A DNA stretch of 64,000 nt. Source: Serinus canaria (taxonomy: Eukaryota > Chordata > Aves > Passeriformes > Fringillidae). Under the pieces are notes generated by a model that had not been told where the DNA came from, did not search any database, and worked only from the letters and a program-made list of their open reading frames with translations. Positions within the stretch are counted from its first letter, which is position 1, and every line of letters starts with the position of its first letter. The stretch is taken from the NCBI RefSeq assembly GCF_022539315.1, contig NC_066316.1, forward strand, positions 54,623,994 through 54,687,993, in the 5' to 3' direction. Shown here piece by piece: positions 12,467 to 64,000 of the stretch. A program made the position numbers and the translations under genes.

Positions 12467-14991
12467 CTAGGATTTCAGTTCACTGGATTTTTCTTTTCCA
12501 GTTGTGTTTTTTGTATTGTGTCTCTGCCTGGGGTCTTGCGGCTTTTGCCCGAGTGCTACCAGCACACTTGAAGCAATGTTGAGGTGAAGATTGAATCTAT
12601 ATTCTAAATTGCCATGTAGTACACACAATTGCAGGGGTAAGCAGGACTCTCCAGCAGTTTTCTGTGTTCTGGATGTGCTGTCTGTACCTGGCAGACACTT
12701 CACTTCCAAATGAAAAACGCATGAAATGCAAAGATGCTTTGTGAAGACAAAATCCTAGAAAGCCAGTGAATCAGAGCAATTTAACTGTGGTCTTGGGTTT
12801 CTAATCCACAGAAAAGACTTTGTCTTGTACTGATTAATTGCTGAGTCCAAAGGGCTTTTTTCAGTTCCTCCACTTCAGTGATTTCTGATCAGATAAACTT
12901 CCAGGTGGTAGTTGTCTTCTGGCCTGTTTTTCTCCTGAAGGAAACCTTAGTACAGCTTCAGAGACAGCTGTTTAGAGGGTGGAGATATGTTGCTCCTAAT
13001 TCTGGGTCATAATATGACTTTATACTATGTGATGGTATTATATTTGGGTTCTACACTGCTGCCTTTGGATGTGCAAGGACGGTGGGTGCTCAGCTGGTGT
13101 TCACATCTTTCCTCTGCTGCTGCTTCCTCTTCTTTTGCTTTTAAGGACGTGACAAAGTAGGAACAAATTTGTTGCACAAGCAACACATTATGAAATGTGC
13201 TGAAAACTTGACTGACATCCAGTTTGAACAGCTGTTCAGCCTTCTGACCTGACTCTGTGGAGTTTCAGCCTTGGCTACCTTGAATTCAACATTTTCAGCA
13301 TTCTTTCATCCTATCCCTGTGGCCAAGTCTTCTTTTCCTGCTAAGAACAGGGGCCTAAATTCTGGAGTGGCAAACATTTAATAAAAAAACAACACAAACA
13401 CATTGAAAGTGAGTCCTCTGAAGTGGTTTGGAATAGCTTGCATTTTTTTTCATCCTCATTAATCTCAATAAATCACAGACTGTTGGTCAAAAGTCTGTCC
13501 AATTTATGAGAAGTAGGTTTCTTGTGACAACCTTCTTATGAATTTGGATGAATTTTATATTATTACTTAATTGTACATAAGTTATAAAATTGAAATTTAA
13601 GGACAGAAATGTAATTTGAAAGATAAGTATTTTCAATCAGAACTTACTTAAATATAGAAATAATACTGTTATTGGCATAAATTAGAGCTCTGCTGCAATG
13701 GGAAATACCAAATGTGGGGTTGCTTTTCTTCAAGCATTTACCTCTCATTCATTACTTTTACCACCATAAGGGCTCTGTTGCCAATGAGAGGAAAAAGTGA
13801 AGTAAGAAGTTAAAATCATTTATTTAAAGAGGATCATAGAAATAAGAGTAATTAGATTGAGGCTGCAATTACTGTGAGATGTACAAATAGGTGATAATAC
13901 TAATTTTATATTGTCTTGATTATTATTTTTTATGACTGAGAAGTCAAGAATTTATTTTGACTATTTGCTTTTCTTCTATAAAACTCCAAAATACATGTAG
14001 AGTAAGAATTATGAAAAAATGGAGGTGCTCTATATAGAAATACACTCTTTTAAATATAAAAGGACATAAAGAGCCGGGAACATTTTAGAAAAAAAAAAAA
14101 ACGGAGAAGACAGGAAGTATCTCCTTAGAAGAAAAATAAGATACACAGATTAACTTGGTTTAGGCTGTTGTAAGAACAGCCATAGCATGGTGGAACATAA
14201 GTACAAAAGTTTGGTGAAATACAGATTATAACAGAAAAGAAAATCCAGACATTCTGGGAAAACTTTGAAATTGTTTCTGTGAAAGAAGAAGTTCCGTTTT
14301 TAGTTCTATGTAAGTAATTTTAACATATGGGTTTCTCGTTTAGAAAAAGGCTGACTGTTTTATTTCAGATTTCACTGCAGTGAGGGCAACACTACAGGAA
14401 AGGAGTGCTGAACAGTGTTCATTTCTGTAAGATTCAACAAGAAAGTGTCTGATGTAGCCAGATCTGCATTTCCAGGAGCAGCAAACAGCTATCTCTAATG
14501 ATCTATTTCTTTGTGCAGATGTTCTGGCAAGGCTGTGGTGTTTAAGAAACAAGAATCAGTAAATCCTGAATGCCTCCAGGCCCTGAAGAGTGAAGAAAAG
14601 TACAGAAAAGTAGTGCAGTGATCATTTGCATGCACCCATCATTGCAACCATTCACAGGAGTATTTTAAAGTTTTATTGCTGCTCTCAGGGCCAACCAGCT
14701 TGTTATGCTACCCACCTCAGACAAGACCCCCTTTTCACACTGGTGAGGGTCTGTATTCTAGCAGATGTTACTTACTGTGCCCTTTTTGTGTGGTGAAGAG
14801 GCTTTTTTCTCTTCCTTATTGCAAATGTAAGTCAAAGTAAGTATGGCTGGTAGCAACTGAAGATGAGAATTAATTTGTTTAAAAGAAACACAAATCTACT
14901 GCTGAAGCAAATCCAGAAGCAAGCAAGCTACTTGATAATTAAATTGGATTTCAGGGAAAAATGTTTCCAAGAGTACCTTCTTATCATATCT

Positions 14992-15596
14992 TGTGGCACT
15001 GTGTGTTTTTAGAATCGGTTATTCCTTTTGTAACTCAATAATGGTTCGGTCCACGGTTCCCCCCATGTACTTCCCTCACAATGGTTTCTCCCTATTGGAG
15101 CTGCCCCCACCCCCCCGCCTGTCATGGTAACCACCCCCCTGACCTCGAGAATTCTCTGTGTCAGTCATTCCTTAATTCGATGTATGATTTGCCCCTGGGG
15201 TTTTTCCCCTCCCCTGTGTGATCCTCAGTGGCTTAGCTGTAACCCACGCTCCTCCCTGGGTCCTTGCTATTAGTAAGCTTTGTGTCTCCGCCTGTCACAC
15301 CCACTCCCTGTATCAGCCCTCCTCCCTCCGCGCCCCTTTGTCGCCTGTCCCTGAACCCACTGGGGAAGAAGATTAAAAGATCCTTGGTACTTATACAGGT
15401 GTCCCTCCTCCTTCCTTTGCTCTGGTACCTCGTAGCTGAAGATCCTGCCTGCGCCACCCACGCCGCAGACGGTAACCACTGCCCAGGGTTCCAGAGGGAA
15501 TCCGGGAGTGGCACTTCGTGTGGCCATCTTCGGGCGGGCCGCGGGCACCCTAGCCGGGCACCCGCACAGCCCCGCGGCCGCGGGAGAGAGGCTACA
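14992..15596 (+). mobile_element. solo LTR with 6-bp target duplication
   Basis: The element begins TGTGGC and ends GCTACA. It is flanked on both sides by the identical hexamer atatct (14986-14991 and 15597-15602). TG...CA ends with a 6-bp target duplication are typical of class II (ERVK/beta-like) avian retroviruses. The + orientation is supported by an ATTAAA polyadenylation variant at 15372-15377 and a GC-rich, CpG-dense 3' part resembling U5; no AATAAA exists on the other strand. An inverted CCAAT box (ATTGG, 15094-15098) lies in the presumed U3. No internal retroviral sequence remains, so the copy arose by LTR-LTR recombination. The 176-codon open frame across it is fortuitous. Confidence 0.85.
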
Positions 15597-15602
15597 ATAT
15601 CT

Positions 15603-18600
15603 TTGAGTTTTCATCTTAGAGATGACTTTTTCTGCCTCTCAGTCGTCCGTATCTGGTCTAACTCAGGCATAGTGAGAATAGCATTTGGCTCCCAGTTGCC
15701 TGCCCCTCATTGGCCTGCCTGTCCTAGACCTTGGAGAAATCCTATGCTGTATATTAGCGCACGGATGTTGAATGGAGGAATGGGTTCTGGCTAAATTTCT
15801 CTGGAGAAGCTCTGATGTCAGCAGTCCAGTTTTTCCATTCTCTTATTCCTAGGGAAATGCCTTTCAGCCACAGGAAAAAGGAGGCCACTTGCAAATCATA
15901 TGGCTCAGCAGATGACATTGTGAGCAGAAGCAGTTCCACCCTCCTTTGGCGAAACTTGCCAGGGCAGTTTCTCCTTGCTCTGCCTCTCCCCACTGGGATT
16001 GCCGTATTGCAGAGGTGATGGTTGAGTGCAGCACATGTATTTGCTGTGCTCTGATGTGTGGGAGGAAGATAAACTCTTCATTGCTCCTGATCTCTTAATG
16101 AAGAACCAGGCAGGACTCTCGAGACTTCAGTTTCCTGAAAACTTTATGAATGTGGAGTGGAATTCTTTGATGGAAGAAGCAACAAGTCCCCCAGATATTT
16201 CTTACCTATTTCATCCTCACAAACATCAACATAATGATTTTGCTTTGATTTTTAAAATCTGTCCTCTTGAGATTTCCCTGGAAGTGTGACTGGTGGCCTT
16301 TTGTATGGTGCTGTCGATGCAATGAATGTTTCCTTGGCAGAAGAAACAGGACTTACCTCTAAGCTTCAGAGAGTGCAAAGAGTAACAATTTTTGCTGGCC
16401 TCTTGCTCTCAAATGCAGGATTTGAAAGAATGCTCCTGAAATTTTTACCTTCCATTGGATGTATAAACCTCCTGCAATGCCATGACAGCAGAGGTTATTC
16501 AGAACTGCCTTCTGGTGAGGATGTCTCAGGTTTTTGTCACTGAAATAATCTAAATTTGCAAGCAGAGCAGCAGTTCTGAACCTCTGTGCTAGGGTGAGTC
16601 ATGCCCTTGTTCTCTCTTTATGTACTGGACCTTGCATTGTTCCCTCAAAACTGTCTTTGCTGAACAGCTGATCAGAAAAAACAGAGGAGGGAATTATGAT
16701 TCCTCTCTCCTCATCTCTACTTTTTCACAAGGGACTTGCTTTGAGAAAAACACCTTAGATCGTTGTCTCAGGAGGGTCTATAGGCTTTTTACTTTTTTCT
16801 CCTTCCTCCCTTCTATGTTTCATCTTCTGGACTAGTAAAAACCTGTGCATCTTTGGAGGAGAGCAGAGCATCAGGAAGGTACTTCTTTATCCCTGGAGTG
16901 TTTCCTTGCCCTTTCAGTGCAGTAACTCTTCATTCAGTTTTGCAGAGAGCTTAACATTGCCCACTTTCATTGCTTGCCACAGCAAAAACAAAGAGCCAGC
17001 TAGAAGGCAGTAGGAATTGAGGCATTGCACTTGATGTTTCTGCAAACTCTTCCTTGGCCTTCAAGCATAGCAGCACTTGGAGTTCAACACTACAAGGAAT
17101 GTGGGGCAGACACACTTCATTAAGCATGCCATTTTGTTTTCTCATTTTGGTTGTGAGGCCATAGAGGCAGCTGGAGCATGTCTTCCTTTTGCTGAACTTC
17201 CTCTTTCTTTCCTGCCCCTCTTCTCCTGCAGGCAGAGAGCACTGACTCCTGCAACTGCCTGCTCAGAGCTGTCAGCACACATAACCTGCTGCCCTTGGGC
17301 TTACCAGCTGGGCTGACAGGACCTGGCCATGATCCAAGCAGGGTGATGTCTCCAGATCCCTTCTGTCTCCAGCACGGGAGCAGTGAACTTTGTTCCAGTT
17401 TTTCCTGGCCTTCTCCCAAAGAGAGTCAGAAGTCATCTTCTTGAATTGCTTTCACATGAGGGGATGGAGTAATTCCAAATGCATTTGAAAACAATGTTAT
17501 AACCAATGGTTTTATAAAGTATAAATATATTAGATTTATAATGCAGAAAAAAGCAGTTTCTTGCTCCTGAGCCTGTGAAAAGAGGCCTTTGGTCTTTTCA
17601 AAGTGTAGCGCTTGTTCAAAAGGGTAAAGTTACCTATTGTGGCCAAAGCTGAATGTGTACTCTAAAAATTAGAGTCTTCTGACTGTGTTTTCATAGACTT
17701 GCTCTTTCTGATGCCAGTGGTGAACGTGTAGTTTCATCTGCAGTTAGAAACATGAGGTCATGGGGACCAAAGTAGGTGGGGCAGCCTTATTCAGGATGGG
17801 AATGGGTCCATGAACTTATGTGAAAATTGCCTTAGTGTCTATTTGATGTTGCCCCAAGGCAAAGTATCACCTTAATATCCATCTTCCCTGGTGAGCCTGT
17901 ATGTGAGAGAAAATCTGCAGGCCAAGAAACTCCTTGTACAAGTCAGACAGTCAATTTAGATAGCTGATTAACCAGTTAAGTACCTGACTAGAGCTGACTA
18001 ATTAGTGGTTAATGGTAAGGTTCTGTCAGATTAAATTGATCTCTAGTAAGCCTAAGGACATTTAAGAGCTTGCAATCACTGTGATAATTTTTCCCCTGCA
18101 TTGTTGCAAGAACCCCAGTAAGGTGATAATTTAGGATTATTATGTAAGGCTGTCTCCTTGCCACAGGACAGTGCTTCAAGCACTGCTGTAAATTGGGGCA
18201 ATGTTATTCCTAATGTCTGGTGAAATATGTGATTAAGTAATCATTGATTTTTGGGGGGAAACTTTGTACCACTTTCACTAGTTTCATGTCACCTGTCAAT
18301 TCATTGCCCGTTGAAGTGCAGCTTGCTGCAGGCAGCCAGACACAGAAAACAAGCACAGGGGTTAAAGCTGGTGACCAGTGTGAGAAATGTAAACAGAAGG
18401 CTCAGAGCTTATTTTCCAGGTTGTCCGCCAACCTGGCTTGGTGCTTGGTAAAACAGAAATTTTCTTTTGGAGCAGTCTGTGTCAATGCCACCTGAACAGG
18501 AGCTCAGCTGTGCACATTTTGGGTGCATCTGTGACACAAATAGTCTGAGCCATGTTGCGTATATCAAATATTTTGCTCAGAAGCAGGAGGGCATATGTCC

Positions 18601-21600
18601 ACTCCGAATGTCATCTGGGAGATGCCTGGAAGGCATGTCTGGCAGGCTTATGCTCTGATCATTGCAGATTGACGTAGTCACTGTAGCTTGTAGTTGGCAA
18701 GAGACGCATAAGGCCTTGTGGATTTTGATTTTCCCAAGAGGAATATTACTAATGAATTAAGATTGATTTTTTGCAATTAGAGTCATTGGAACCTCAGTGT
18801 TCTCTATTTTTTTTTTCCTTTTTCCCACCCTTTCAATTTAAATTTGATTTTTATAGATATTTGTATATATTTTAGGAGAGATGATGAGTCAAATAGACTA
18901 CCTCTGTCTATTATTGCAAGATATTTCTGATAAGACACCTGTCACATTTCCATGTTTGTTGCATCAGCTTATTGCTCACATACCTACTTGTTTATTACTC
19001 TTCTTGAAAAAGCAAGGATGAAGTGAGACTAATAAAACTATGCACACAGATACTTAGTGTTCAGTTATTAAATCAAAATTTAAAAAGCCCTCAAGAACTT
19101 GATTTGGAAATCTTTTAATTGAAACCACATTTGAAATTGTGTTCAATTCAGACTGAAATAAAATCAGGTGGTTCAGATAACTCCTAGAAAAGCCAAATAA
19201 ATATAGACATGGTTTATGAACTGATAATATAAATCCATCCCCTTTGCCTTTATTGATACTGAGTACATCCATTGCAGTTTACCCTTCAGAAAATGAGAGT
19301 ATCAAGTGTGTTTTACTGTTTCTGAAGCCATCTGAAGTGGGAGAGCATTTACTGTGTTTAATTTTCTCCCTTTGATTTGTTCCACATTTTAATTTTAGCA
19401 AATTGAGCATCCAGTACAGCAGACTGCAGTCCTATTACAAGTCTTCCATGTGGGTACCTTAATCCATAGGCTGGAGGGTTTTCCTCTCCTTCTGTTCCTA
19501 GAATTTATCTTGTTGCAAGTGGAGAGTTTTGGGATGAGGGCTAGAATCCCACACACACCTTTCGGGGTGACATCCCTCTTCAAATTCCATTCCATTCAGG
19601 ACAAGGATGCGCACAGGTCTTCAGGCTGCAAGGCAGCGCTGTGAGTGCTGTGAAATGGGCTGAGTCTTCTCCTGCTGCAGCTACTCCAGCTTGGAGTCAG
19701 GACCCCTTGCTGATGATATGAACTGATATGATATGTCTCTTAATAACCTCTCACTGACCTGCAAAGCTCCTGAGCTCAGGTGTAGCTTTTGTGGCCCCAG
19801 AAGTCTTTCTGTTAGCCAAGCTGCCAGCCCTGAGCAAGCCCCTGGGCTGCCATAGTGTGACCACTACCGGCACACAGAGGGCATTGCTCATCATGAGATC
19901 CCAGCTGCAGCCTGTGTGAGGGGCTTACTGTGGGGCAGGGGGCTGTGATTCCTAGAGACAGCCCCTGCAGAGTCATGCTGGGCCATCCAGTAAGGTGGAT
20001 TGGCTCTATTTAAATGGCTGCATTTATCCAGCTCCTTCTCCTAATTCACCTGACTGTTTAGAAAGGATAGTTTTTTCACAGTAAACCTGCACAAAATTGA
20101 AAATAATCACTTATTTTGTTCTAGTGCAGAGATAAGCAGGTTTTGACCTTCTGAAATGTTAGTTTTGAAACAGCTGAGTACACTTGAGTGGATATAAAAA
20201 ATCCTAATACCTTTTCACAGAGGAACTAATCTCATTCAGGTTGGACTTTCTTAGAAGAAACAAACTCAGGTTAAATGTCTAAGAGTTATTTCTGCAGTGA
20301 TTGTGTGATTTTTCAAGTATCTTTCATTACACAGGCAACAATAAATTATATTTTTTCACTGGAATGGGACAGAAGTCAATGCTGCTTTTGAACACTGGGT
20401 GCTGGCTCAAAACTGCTTGTCCAGTTTCTGGAAAGTAAACAAATGTTTGAGTTAAGTCAGAGAGAAGGGTTAGCTGAAATCCATTTCAAGTTCTTTGGCA
20501 CAAAGCACACAGGAGGAAACATTGCCTTTCCAGTTAACTAATGCTTCTCCCCTTGCTCCTGGTACTTTGTGATTCAAAGCTGTGCAGTTCCTCCCCAAAC
20601 CCAAGGCACACATGAAATTAAGAAATGACAGGAAAAAGGCCACATCACAGTAATTACTGTGATATGGTCTGTTATTCCCTTTCTTTCTTGCTCTGTATTT
20701 GAGGCTCAGTGTTAATTTACTTGGATAATTCAAGGTGTTTCCTCTGCTTGTTTGTACTAGCTATGATTTCTAAACATCCTTGAAATTATTTGCCATAACG
20801 TCTCTCTTCATCATGATATTACTTCAACTTGAGCTACTTATAGAAAGTGCTTCTTTCTACTTTTGAACAGAAATGGCTGGCAGCCAGAAAAATATGTATT
20901 TGTTTGCCTTTCTATTTTTGGTTTGAAATTGCTGGAAGCCAGTAGGTGGGTTTTTATTTTCTTTTTTAAGATTTTATTTTCAAACTAAGACAAATATTAT
21001 GTATGAGGAGTGGCACATATCTTAAATAACTGGTTCTAGTAACAGGAAAATGTTCTTGTTAGAAATTCTTCTGAAGTGTGGCTCTATTTCTGGAAATCCC
21101 TTCTTGCTTGCTTCAGCAGAGTTTTGTATCCTCTCCCATTTTCCTCCATGATTCTTTCACATGCAGAGGGGTGAGTTTCACAGGAACTTTGCTGGCACCA
21201 AAACATTGGTATGTTTTCATTCATCTTGTACTGCTCCAATTCATCATTGGCCCATTCTACCAACCAAAGGAAAATCACACAGGGGAGCTGACAAGTGCTT
21301 GTGTTAACCAAATGAAATCACTTCATCTGCCACCTGAATGGATACCTGATAACCTGGTGTCTTTGGGAAATAGAATCCAGTGTCTGCTGTTGGACTGCAT
21401 GGATTTTGGTCTCCAGAAAGGAAAATTTCAACCCATTATAAAATAAGTAGTCCAGTATGAGGTCTCATCCCATTCAAGAGAGACAGAAGGTTACTTAATT
21501 TTTATTCCCAGGAAATGCTGGGAGTTACTTAACCAAAGCAGGTATCCAAGTCCTATAGATTTCTTTCAGACTAAAGAACAGAATGAACCAAAAAATCCAC

Positions 21601-21991
21601 TTCCAATTTTGTTTCTTTATTCTCTCTCTTGCATTTCCTCCTAAAACCCCAAAAACCTCCATTCCCACCCAACTCCAAAGCCTATCACAACCAAGCACAT
21701 CACAACCCTCTGGCCAAATCCATGAGCTGTGTTCTGTTTATTTCATAAAAATAAGCTTGGATACTTTTGAGTTAACATTACTTACTACTTGTTGATTTCT
21801 AAATCAGTAAAATCAATTTACATAACATAGGATTGTCTTTGGAAAATTAATTTTAGGGGTTGGGAGAAGTCAGAGGGTAGAGTTAGAAAGACAAAATGTT
21901 TGAAAGCATTTTTTTTACTCTAGTGGTGAGATTTATGTTATATGAAAATATGATACAGAGCTTAAGTACACAAAATTTTCTCTTTTAACAG
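15603..21991. other. 5' flank / upstream non-coding sequence of IPCEF1
   Basis: No coding exon is supported. The first recognised IPCEF1 exon (21992) begins after a splice acceptor, so at least one further 5' non-coding exon must lie here or beyond the window. I could not locate it. There is no CpG island apart from the solo LTR. Confidence 0.5.
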
Positions 21992-61450
<39,459 letters not shown>

Positions 61451-64000
61451 TCAATGGCACGTGGCAAGATTTTTCTCCACGGGTCTTCACGTATCTTCAT
61501 GTACAAGCAATTTAAGCTGCTGTATCTTGTTTTTCGCAAGGGTGCTTCAAAGGGAAAACAACCCAGTCTCCAAAGTTTTAAATGCTCTTGCAGAACTCAT
61601 TTAATGTCAAATGGGCAAGTTCCCCAAACTTGCCCAAGTTGCCCAAAAAAGCACGTCTGAATGTGGCCTACATACTTAAGAAGACTATTTAACAAAGCAG
61701 CGAAGAAACATTTTTCAGTTTTTGGAGAAGAAAATTATAAGTGTCCAGCTTCTGGAGGACACAGAACTATGTAATGTGTACTGTATAAATATGAGATCCT
61801 TGTGGTTGTTTTAACCATACAACTTACCTTGAAATGAAGCTAAACTGATTCCAACAGGATGTAGTCTGCTCTACCTTTTTACCCTCTAAGGTAACCTGAT
61901 GTATACATTTTCATCTCTGTACCCATTTACTTTCACCGCTCAACCAGTTTAAATGGAGACAAATGGAAAAGTAATTATGCATGAGGTGATACTGTGGACA
62001 GCTGCCAGGCATCCAGTTTGAGCTCTGCCTGATGCTTTATGAGTTTCAAATTTATTTATGGTCCAGACCAAAAAGGTACTGTATTTCTACATGAAGAAGA
62101 AGTCTCTAAATTTTTGCTAACATGTAATTTACTCTTCAGTGAGACAAGATTCAGCAAGATTTTCTTATGGGCTTTGCAGAATTCCTTGGAAGATTATGTT
62201 CTTTCTTATTTTTGACAGCTTGGAGTATATAAGGTACAAGTTCATCCCAGAGTCCAGCTTAAGGAAGCTGATCATACTCACAAGCCAGAAGCTAAATGAC
62301 TCAACTCCTAATGTGGACCTGGAAGTGTAAAACAAAGCTGCAAATATTTTTTGTAAATATGTGTAATTTTATGACTTATATGAATGTGACTATGTACTGT
62401 ATAGACGTTTTATTTATATATTTATATATGCTGAATTTCCTAATATAAATAGGCACATGTGGACCAAGCCCAACCAGCTGCGAGTGCTTACAGATTCACT
62501 TGAAATGCCTCTTTATTTTGTGCTCCATTATAGATCACAGTAATGGCTCTGCAGCTGAGACTACCCTGAGGCATATGCTGTGACTCTTTGTTCTGCTTTT
62601 CTAGCTTTGAGTTTTAGATGAAGAAAATCTGTACAACTTAGGGCCTGGAAAAAGTTTTCTAGAGAGTTTCAAGATTTCCGTTTGGGGAAAAAAAATAAGA
62701 GGTTTTGCTTCAGGATCATTGTTTTTTGGCTTCATTGTCCTCAGTACAAGGTTTTAGGCTTTTGCCTTCCTCTCTTCTGCAATATAAGGAATTTTGCAGA
62801 GTGCTGAATTTTGAACAGCAAGAATTAGTCCACCATCCACAAATTAATGTCACTACAGGAACTGTGACAGTCTGCACTTCTGTTGCTATTTCATGATGAT
62901 ATTCTTTGTCATTAGTTTTCAATACAGTTTATCTTTTAAAGCAAAATACACTATAGAGATGCAGCCATATTCACCTCTCTTTATACATTTTAAGTTTTTT
63001 CATAGCTTGATTGACAAAACAAAAGATAATGGTGTTAGTGGGAACATATGAAATCTTTTCCAGCTGTGTAGTGATTTGTTTGATTGTTGATACTGCACTT
63101 TTAATACTCAGCAGCTTTTCTTTTAAAATAGAGGCAAGGAAATAGGTGAAAATGACTAAATGGGGAAGCAGACACAAAACCCTGGATGGTTAAAAATCTA
63201 TTCTTTTCAGGAAATCATCATATGAATGGTGATTTCATCAACTCACTAATTCTAACTAGAAGTTAAGCGAGCTAAATACCTGGTGCAATTTGGTTTGGAG
63301 TAATTGCATCTTAAAAATGCAGCCCATTTTTAGGTTGATTTTTTTGTTCTTCTTTTTGTTTTTTGGGGTTTTTTAATAATTCTTCTACCATTCTCATTGA
63401 AATGTCAATTAACTGCTGAGAGCACCCTGAAAACTAGGAGTGTAGGGATTTATCTGCTTGGTCCATTTAATTTTTAACTACCTGGTGCTAAGTATATCGG
63501 AGGAAAAATTTCATGTACATTTTCTGTCACACATGCGAGTTTCTCACGAAACAAAGCGTGTAGACTCCATTTTCCTTCAAAATTATCTTCACTTAGATGC
63601 TGAAAAGAAGCACATGCTTAAGTGGCCTGTTGAGCTGGGCCAGACAAGTCAGTGCCTTGCTGTTCTGAGCAAAGTCTGAGTCAACTCCATTTGCTGAAGT
63701 AGATTTGCTGTGTGCAAAGAAAAGCCTATGTGGTCTGTACATGCTGTGCCGGCTCTTTTCACACTGCACTTGTGTAAACATAGACAGAACAGCTTTCCCA
63801 AATCTAGAGACAAATCTTCGGACTGCCCAAACTCCACTATTGGTTTTGACAGATTACATAGCTTGAAATTGCTTTTAAATTATTCTCTTTCACATGGTCA
63901 GTAGATACTTATTGTTGAACTATTGAGGTTTTGGAGACCTGTTGAGCATGGGCTCTATCACCGCTTAGAAAAGAACAGAAAATTCTTGAATGGGGTTACT
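61451..64000 (+). other. IPCEF1 3' UTR and downstream flank
   Basis: Sequence after the stop codon is AT-rich with U-rich and AUUUA-like elements near 62400-62430 and a perfect Pumilio-type TGTAAATA at 62352-62359. I find no canonical AATAAA, so the transcript end cannot be placed and may lie outside the window. TATAAA variants occur near 61783 and 62442. OPRM1 is the expected convergent neighbour, but none of its coding exons is recognisable. Confidence 0.55.

Larger units (their letters stand above)
9819..14985. other. non-coding flank with simple repeats
   Basis: No gene is supported. The + strand is pyrimidine-rich from about 10200 to 12060. Its complement holds a 135-codon Lys/Glu-rich open frame at 10442-10849 that I cannot assign to a family. 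The rest is AT-rich and featureless apart from the two microsatellites listed separately and a poly(A) run near 14090. Confidence 0.45.

Noticed and set aside
15264..15794. 176-codon open frame, the longest in the window
   Set aside because: It lies mostly inside the GC-rich solo LTR and runs out of it across the target duplication. Stop codons are rare there because of base composition, and no protein family fits.
16026..16543. Two consecutive open frames of 87 and 85 codons
   Set aside because: They only look like a tandem pair. The second lacks an ATG at its listed start, neither matches a family, and no splice structure supports them.
61451..64000. OPRM1 coding exons on the minus strand
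   Set aside because: Expected from mammalian gene order, but no receptor sequence is recognisable in this stretch.

Overview
The window is vertebrate nuclear DNA, most probably from a bird. It is AT-rich and intron-dominated, carries many 3'-truncated CR1 LINE copies with the typical avian ending (ATTCTATGATTCT-like), and holds two solo endogenous-retrovirus LTRs. The LTR content would suit a passerine, but the species cannot be fixed from sequence alone. Nothing bacterial, and no operon, CRISPR array or rRNA, is present.

One protein-coding gene can be reconstructed: IPCEF1 (interactor protein for cytohesin exchange factors 1), on the + strand. Ten coding exons join in phase from 22019 to 61450 and give a protein of 429 residues (430 with the alternative NAGNAG acceptor). 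All ten have usable splice sites. The order is a short N-terminal leader (22019-22042 and a 37-nt micro-exon at 27641-27677), a PH domain (28344-40400), a proline-rich exon with a PPPPY motif (44032-44120), a serine-rich linker (49417-49783), a conserved CNK-like block (57483-57676), and a C-terminal exon (61250-61450) ending in a possible PDZ ligand. The family is known to bind cytohesins and promote ARF6 activation.

Layout: 1-21991 is 5' flanking or untranslated sequence with no coding exon I can support. It holds an old minus-strand CR1 (about 2190-2720), a minus-oriented solo LTR (9191-9818), and a plus-oriented, CpG-rich solo LTR with a perfect 6-bp target duplication (14992-15596). From 22043 to 61249 the introns hold several CR1 copies, one with a second CR1 apparently nested inside it, simple repeats, and a striking imperfect inverted repeat (43719-43895 / 45061-45234) whose arms flank the proline-rich exon. 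From 61451 to the end is 3' UTR and flank without a clear canonical AATAAA.

The most interesting observations are the inverted repeat around one frame-breaking exon (a possible circRNA or skipping architecture), an unannotated in-frame cassette-exon candidate at 48606-48662, the tandem acceptor at 49411-49416, and the promoter-competent solo LTR upstream in the same orientation as the gene. I did not find a clearly novel biological system.
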